Source: an uncultured Slackia sp. | GTDB taxonomy: Bacteria; Actinomycetota; Coriobacteriia; Coriobacteriales; Eggerthellaceae | DNA length: 8,515 bases | NCBI GenBank assembly: GCA_900553655.1 | Contig: USEQ01000042.1 | Location: 1-8,515, forward strand | Direction of reading: 5' to 3' | Part shown: piece by piece, positions 6,375 through 8,515 of the stretch | Position numbering within the stretch: the stretch's first letter is position 1 | Layout: each line of letters starts with the position of its first letter | Notes under the pieces: model-generated | What the model was told of the DNA's origin: nothing | Database searches by the model: none | What the model saw: only the letters and a program-made list of their open reading frames with translations | Translations under genes and position numbers: made by a program

Positions 6375-6418
6375 CTCGCCAAGCGATTCTGGTAGAATCT
6401 CGAACGCTGGCGAGTTTT
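6375..6418 (+). terminator. Nested hairpin with T run; possible LuxR-gene terminator
   Basis: The outer arms CTCGCC-A-AGC (6375-6384) and GCT-GGCGAG (6406-6414) enclose a second perfect inverted repeat, GATTCT-GGT-AGAATC (6385-6399). TTTT follows at 6415-6418. This could end readthrough from the LuxR gene, but it is over 200 nt past that stop and the T run is short. The structure is visible; the role is uncertain because it overlaps a promoter-like box. Confidence 0.4.
6390..6398 (+). promoter_or_regulatory. Candidate extended -10 promoter of the folE operon
   Basis: TGGTAGAAT is an extended -10 (TG-N-TAGAAT). No good -35 box lies 16-18 bp upstream, which extended -10 promoters can tolerate. 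Transcription would start near 6405 with a leader of about 80 nt. The box sits in the inner arms of the nested inverted repeat, so the same sequence could act as an operator. Confidence 0.4.
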
Positions 6419-6483
6419 ACGCAAGAGCCCGTCCGCTCGTTTTCGTTTTCAAACCATATGTTTTCATATAGATAGGAACAACG

Positions 6484-7041
6484 ATGTTCGACCAGGAAAA
6501 GATCCAGCAAGCAACGCGTCTTCTGCTTGAAGGAATCGGCGAGGACCCGCAGCGTGAAGGCCTTCTTGAGACCCCCGCTCGTGTGGCTCGCATGTATGAG
6601 GAAATCTGCGGCGGTATGAACCAGGATCCCGCCGAGTATTTGTCTACCACGTTCGAAGTGTCCGACGGCGGCATGGTGGTCGAGCGCGATATCCCGTTTC
6701 ATTCCCTGTGTGAGCATCATTTGCTTCCGTTCGTAGGCAAAGCGCACATTGCTTACATGCCCAACGGTCGCGTGACGGGGCTTTCCAAGCTTGCTCGCAC
6801 GGTTGAGGTGTATGCGCGCCGCCTGCAGCTGCAGGAGCGTTTGACCGCGCAGGTCGCCGATGCACTTATGAGCGAGCTCGATGCCAAAGGCGCCCTTGTC
6901 ATGATTGAGGCGGAGCACATGTGCATGTCCATGCGTGGCGTGCAGAAGCCGGGCACCCAGACGGTGACGCTGGTCAAACGCGGCGTGTTTGAGACCGACC
7001 CTCAGCTTGTGGACGACTTCTTCCGCATGGTGCGGAGGTAG
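6484..7041 (+). CDS. folE: GTP cyclohydrolase I
   Basis: A 185-residue cytoplasmic enzyme that converts GTP to 7,8-dihydroneopterin triphosphate and formate, the first step of folate synthesis. The type I signature is clear: [10 protein letters not shown] (31-40), [10 protein letters not shown] (74-83), GLSKLAR (99-105) and [14 protein letters not shown] (144-157). By alignment with the E. coli enzyme the zinc ligands are Cys76, His79 and Cys147, all present, so this is the zinc-dependent type and not the FolE2 type. Length is normal for a bacterial FolE. AGGA lies 6 nt before the ATG. It is the first gene of a three-gene operon; its last codons contain the GGAGG that serves the next gene. 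Confidence 0.97.
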   Translation: MFDQEKIQQATRLLLEGIGEDPQREGLLETPARVARMYEEICGGMNQDPAEYLSTTFEVSDGGMVVERDIPFHSLCEHHLLPFVGKAHIAYMPNGRVTGLSKLARTVEVYARRLQLQERLTAQVADALMSELDAKGALVMIEAEHMCMSMRGVQKPGTQTVTLVKRGVFETDPQLVDDFFRMVRR

Positions 7042-7045
7042 CGCG

Positions 7046-7687
7046 ATGAATGCGGCGACGAAGTCCTCGGATGGCGATTGCGCGGCGGATAAGGGTACGG
7101 ACGCGCTGACGATGCGGCATTTGAATGGCCGCCACGTGGCGGATGGGGGAGCGAGCGCATTGGCGCACCGCCCGAGCGGCGGATTTGCGGCGGATGAACG
7201 AATGAAGGCAGTTGAGGCGGTTCGCTCCCATCCTCTCTATCAAGAACACCTTGCTCGTTTGGCTGAGCTGGAGCGGGACAGAGTGTTTTGCCGCCATGGC
7301 ATAGGCCACCTGCTCGATACGGCGCGCATCGCCTGGATTTTCAATCTAGAGTACAACCTGGGCTTTCGCAAAGAAGCGGTCTACGCCGCCGCATTGATGC
7401 ACGACATAGGCAAAGACGAACAGTACGAACGCGGCATTCCTCATGAAGAGGCGAGCGCGCGCATCGCGCGTGAAATTCTGGACGATATGGGCGCGTCGTT
7501 TGACGAATCGGAGTGCGACGCGATTGTGGCGGCAATACGCGAACACCGTCGCCTTCCCGAAAGGGCGTCACTCTTGGGCACGATGCTCTACGACGCCGAT
7601 AAAGCTTCGCGCACGTGCTTCGCATGCCCTGCGCGCGAGGACTGCTCGTGGTCTTCCGAGAAAATGAACTTGTCGGTGCGCGTGTAA
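7046..7687 (+). CDS. HD-domain hydrolase in the folate operon, candidate dihydroneopterin phosphate hydrolase
   Basis: A 213-residue protein. From about residue 53 it is a typical HD phosphohydrolase: CRHGIGHLLDTARIA (His88), MHDIGKDEQY (His119-Asp120), His133, EHR (His167) and YDADK (183-187). It ends with a Cys cluster, CFACPAREDC (Cys191, 194, 200), that may bind metal. The start at 7046 has GGAGG 7 nt upstream, inside the end of folE. The first about 50 residues are a low-complexity Ala/Gly/Asp extension that core HD proteins lack; an internal start at 7202 (Met53) is possible but has a weaker ribosome site. Its place between folE and folB suggests removal of phosphates from dihydroneopterin triphosphate or monophosphate, a step done by Nudix enzymes and phosphatases elsewhere. 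That function is inference from position and fold. Confidence 0.85.
   Translation: MNAATKSSDGDCAADKGTDALTMRHLNGRHVADGGASALAHRPSGGFAADERMKAVEAVRSHPLYQEHLARLAELERDRVFCRHGIGHLLDTARIAWIFNLEYNLGFRKEAVYAAALMHDIGKDEQYERGIPHEEASARIAREILDDMGASFDESECDAIVAAIREHRRLPERASLLGTMLYDADKASRTCFACPAREDCSWSSEKMNLSVRV
7084..7195 (+). repeat. GGCGGAT repeats and a 14-bp palindrome in the N-terminal extension of the HD gene
   Basis: GGCGGAT occurs at 7084-7090, 7138-7144, 7178-7184 and 7189-7195, and CCGCCACGTGGCGG (7129-7142) is a perfect palindrome. Three of the four copies encode Ala-Asp pairs (CAADKG, VADGG, FAADER). The part is also very GC-rich (7141-7200 has 43 G/C in 60). It looks like a recently expanded or inserted low-complexity segment, not a conserved domain. 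Confidence 0.5.
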
Positions 7688-7698
7688 GGAGCGGTATT

Positions 7699-8058
7699 AT
7701 GGATTGCATTTGCATCAAAGATCTGCAGGTTCACGCGAACCACGGCGTCTTGCCCGAGGAAAACGCACTCGGTCAGCGCTTCGTGATTTCGGCGACGCTG
7801 TTCGTTGACCTTCGTCGCGCCGGGGAAAGCGACGCCATTGCTGATTCGGTGAACTATGCGGACGTGTGCCATCTGATCGATCGCTATACGCGTGAAAACA
7901 CGTTCGATTTGCTGGAGCGCTTGGCGCAGGGTCTTTGCGACGAAATACTAGCTGTGCATTCTTTGGTGGAGCGTGTGCAAATCGAAGTGAAAAAGCCGTG
8001 GGCCCCGATCGGTCTTCCGTTGGACTACGTCTCGGTGAGCATGGAGCGCTCTCGATAG
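7699..8058 (+). CDS. folB: Dihydroneopterin aldolase
   Basis: A 119-residue cytoplasmic enzyme that cleaves 7,8-dihydroneopterin to 6-hydroxymethyl-7,8-dihydropterin and glycolaldehyde. The family signature HGVLPEENALGQRF (15-28) is present. By alignment with the Staphylococcus aureus enzyme the catalytic residues are Glu21, Tyr53 (VNYADV) and Lys99 (VKKPWAPI). LLERLAQ (71-77) is also typical. The length is that of a stand-alone FolB; there is no FolK fusion. AAGGAG lies 7 nt before the ATG and overlaps the stop of the HD gene, so the two are probably co-translated. folK and folP are not in the window; the next gene is on the other strand, so the operon ends here. Confidence 0.95.
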   Translation: MDCICIKDLQVHANHGVLPEENALGQRFVISATLFVDLRRAGESDAIADSVNYADVCHLIDRYTRENTFDLLERLAQGLCDEILAVHSLVERVQIEVKKPWAPIGLPLDYVSVSMERSR

Positions 8059-8070
8059 CGCGGGCACTGG

Positions 8071-8134
8071 CTTCCTCGCGAGCTGCCCTTCGCGACGTCT
8101 TGCTCCCTTGCGCGAGACGCTAGCCTTCTCGCGA
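8071..8134. repeat. Four degenerate CCTT-x-CGCGA elements between convergent genes
   Basis: TTCCTCGCGA (8072-8081), CCCTTCGCGA (8086-8095), CCCTTGCGCGA (8105-8115) and CCTTCTCGCGA (8124-8134) are related, and the last three are spaced 19-20 bp. CGCGAGA (8111-8117) and TCTCGCG (8127-8133) also form a perfect 7-bp stem that contains the stop codon of the EamA gene in its loop. A pyrimidine-rich stretch ending in TTTT (8150-8153) follows, so the stem might help end folB transcription, though it is weak as a terminator. Confidence 0.4.
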
Positions 8135-8515
8135 CACCCTCATCTCCTCTTTTGCGACTTCGTCGGCGGGAATTCGTCGTTTCTTCAGGGGCAAAGCCTC
8201 ACTTACCACAATGCCCGCTCCGATGAGCGTGAACCCGATGACCATGAATGCGGTCACAACTTCGTGCAGGAACACAATGGAGAACAGAACACCGAAGACG
8301 CTTTCGGTGGCAAGCAACAGCGCCGCAGGGGCGGGAGGCACGTGCGCAAGGCCGATGTTTTGCAGCGTGAGCGAAAGGCAGGACGCGAACAGTGCCAGAT
8401 ACAGAATGCTGCCCAGCAGCTCCAGGTTGGCAAGCGCCCCGCAATCGAGTGGGCCGTCGATTGCGAACGCGATGGCTGACCCGAGGATTCCCGCCACTAT
8501 GAACTGCACGACGGT
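8120..8515 (-). CDS. EamA-type (DMT superfamily) membrane transporter, C-terminal part (5' truncated)
   Basis: About 131 residues are visible and the frame is open through the right edge, so the start lies outside. Four hydrophobic helices are followed by a basic tail (KKRRIPADEV). The pattern QNIGLAHVPPAPAALLLATESVFGVLFSIVFLHE, then a glycine-rich helix FTLIGAGIVVSE, is typical of the second EamA repeat of ten-helix drug/metabolite transporters (the motif spans about residues 54-106 of the visible part). Substrates of this family vary widely and cannot be told here. It converges with folB across 61 bp. Confidence 0.85.
   Translation of the reverse strand, partial: TVVQFIVAGILGSAIAFAIDGPLDCGALANLELLGSILYLALFASCLSLTLQNIGLAHVPPAPAALLLATESVFGVLFSIVFLHEVVTAFMVIGFTLIGAGIVVSEALPLKKRRIPADEVAKEEMRVSREG

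Larger units (their letters stand above)
6170..6483. other. Gene-free region between the LuxR gene and folE
   Basis: No gene is supported here. The left part (6170-6340) is GC-rich and prone to hairpins; GGGG (6201-6204) can pair with CCCC (6212-6215), which alternatively starts CCCCATT (6212-6218) pairing with AATGGGG (6232-6238). The right part (about 6341-6483) is AT-richer and holds a nested hairpin with the likely folE promoter (6375-6418) and the folE ribosome binding site AGGA (6474-6477). Confidence 0.5.

Noticed and set aside
6118..6918. Minus-strand open frame of 266 codons across the LuxR/folE gap
   Set aside because: Most of it is antisense to folE and the end of the LuxR gene; the part in the gap has no recognisable domain or ribosome site.
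1..8515. CRISPR array, transposase gene or phage integrase
   Set aside because: No regularly spaced direct repeats of 20-40 bp and no transposase or integrase motifs were seen in any supported frame.

Overview
The window looks like chromosomal DNA of an anaerobic actinobacterium of the class Coriobacteriia, most likely family Eggerthellaceae. This is an inference from three things: a DmsC-type respiratory anchor protein, a Tat-exported lipoprotein flavin reductase, and a divergent LuxR-type regulator with a twelve-helix membrane domain. I cannot fix the genus.

Layout. (1) Bases 1-746 (+): the 3' part of a DmsC-like membrane anchor, cut by the left edge. (2) 749-1963 (-): a dGTPase-like HD phosphohydrolase, convergent with dmsC and only 2 bp from it. 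(3) 1964-2355: a gene-free stretch with the terminator of the upstream reductase gene, a cluster of related inverted and direct repeats around a perfect 15-bp-arm palindrome, and a structured leader for the HD gene. (4) 2356-4593 (-): a 745-residue Tat lipoprotein combining an Old Yellow Enzyme FMN barrel, a 4Fe-4S site and a flavin/dinucleotide-binding half. (5) 4594-4768: a divergent control region with a promoter, a 15-bp palindrome and a second inverted repeat. (6) 4769-6169 (+): a membrane LuxR regulator. (7) 6170-6483: gene-free, ending in the likely folE promoter inside a nested hairpin. (8) 6484-8058 (+): a tight operon folE - HD hydrolase - folB for early folate (pterin) synthesis. 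(9) 8120-8515 (-): the C-terminal part of an EamA-type transporter, cut by the right edge.

How the parts work together. The reductase and LuxR gene form a divergent enzyme/regulator pair. The enzyme probably acts outside the membrane on an unsaturated organic electron acceptor, and the regulator may sense that compound or a related signal in the membrane. Several active-site signatures of the nearest textbook relative (2,4-dienoyl-CoA reductase) are changed, so neither substrate nor electron donor can be read off. In the folate operon, an uncharacterised HD hydrolase sits between the enzyme that makes dihydroneopterin triphosphate and the enzyme that uses dihydroneopterin, which makes it a good candidate for the dephosphorylation step between them.

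The most promising leads are the exported reductase/LuxR pair with its operators, the HD hydrolase of the folate operon, and the repeat cluster at 2133-2250. No tRNA, rRNA, CRISPR array or intact mobile element was seen.
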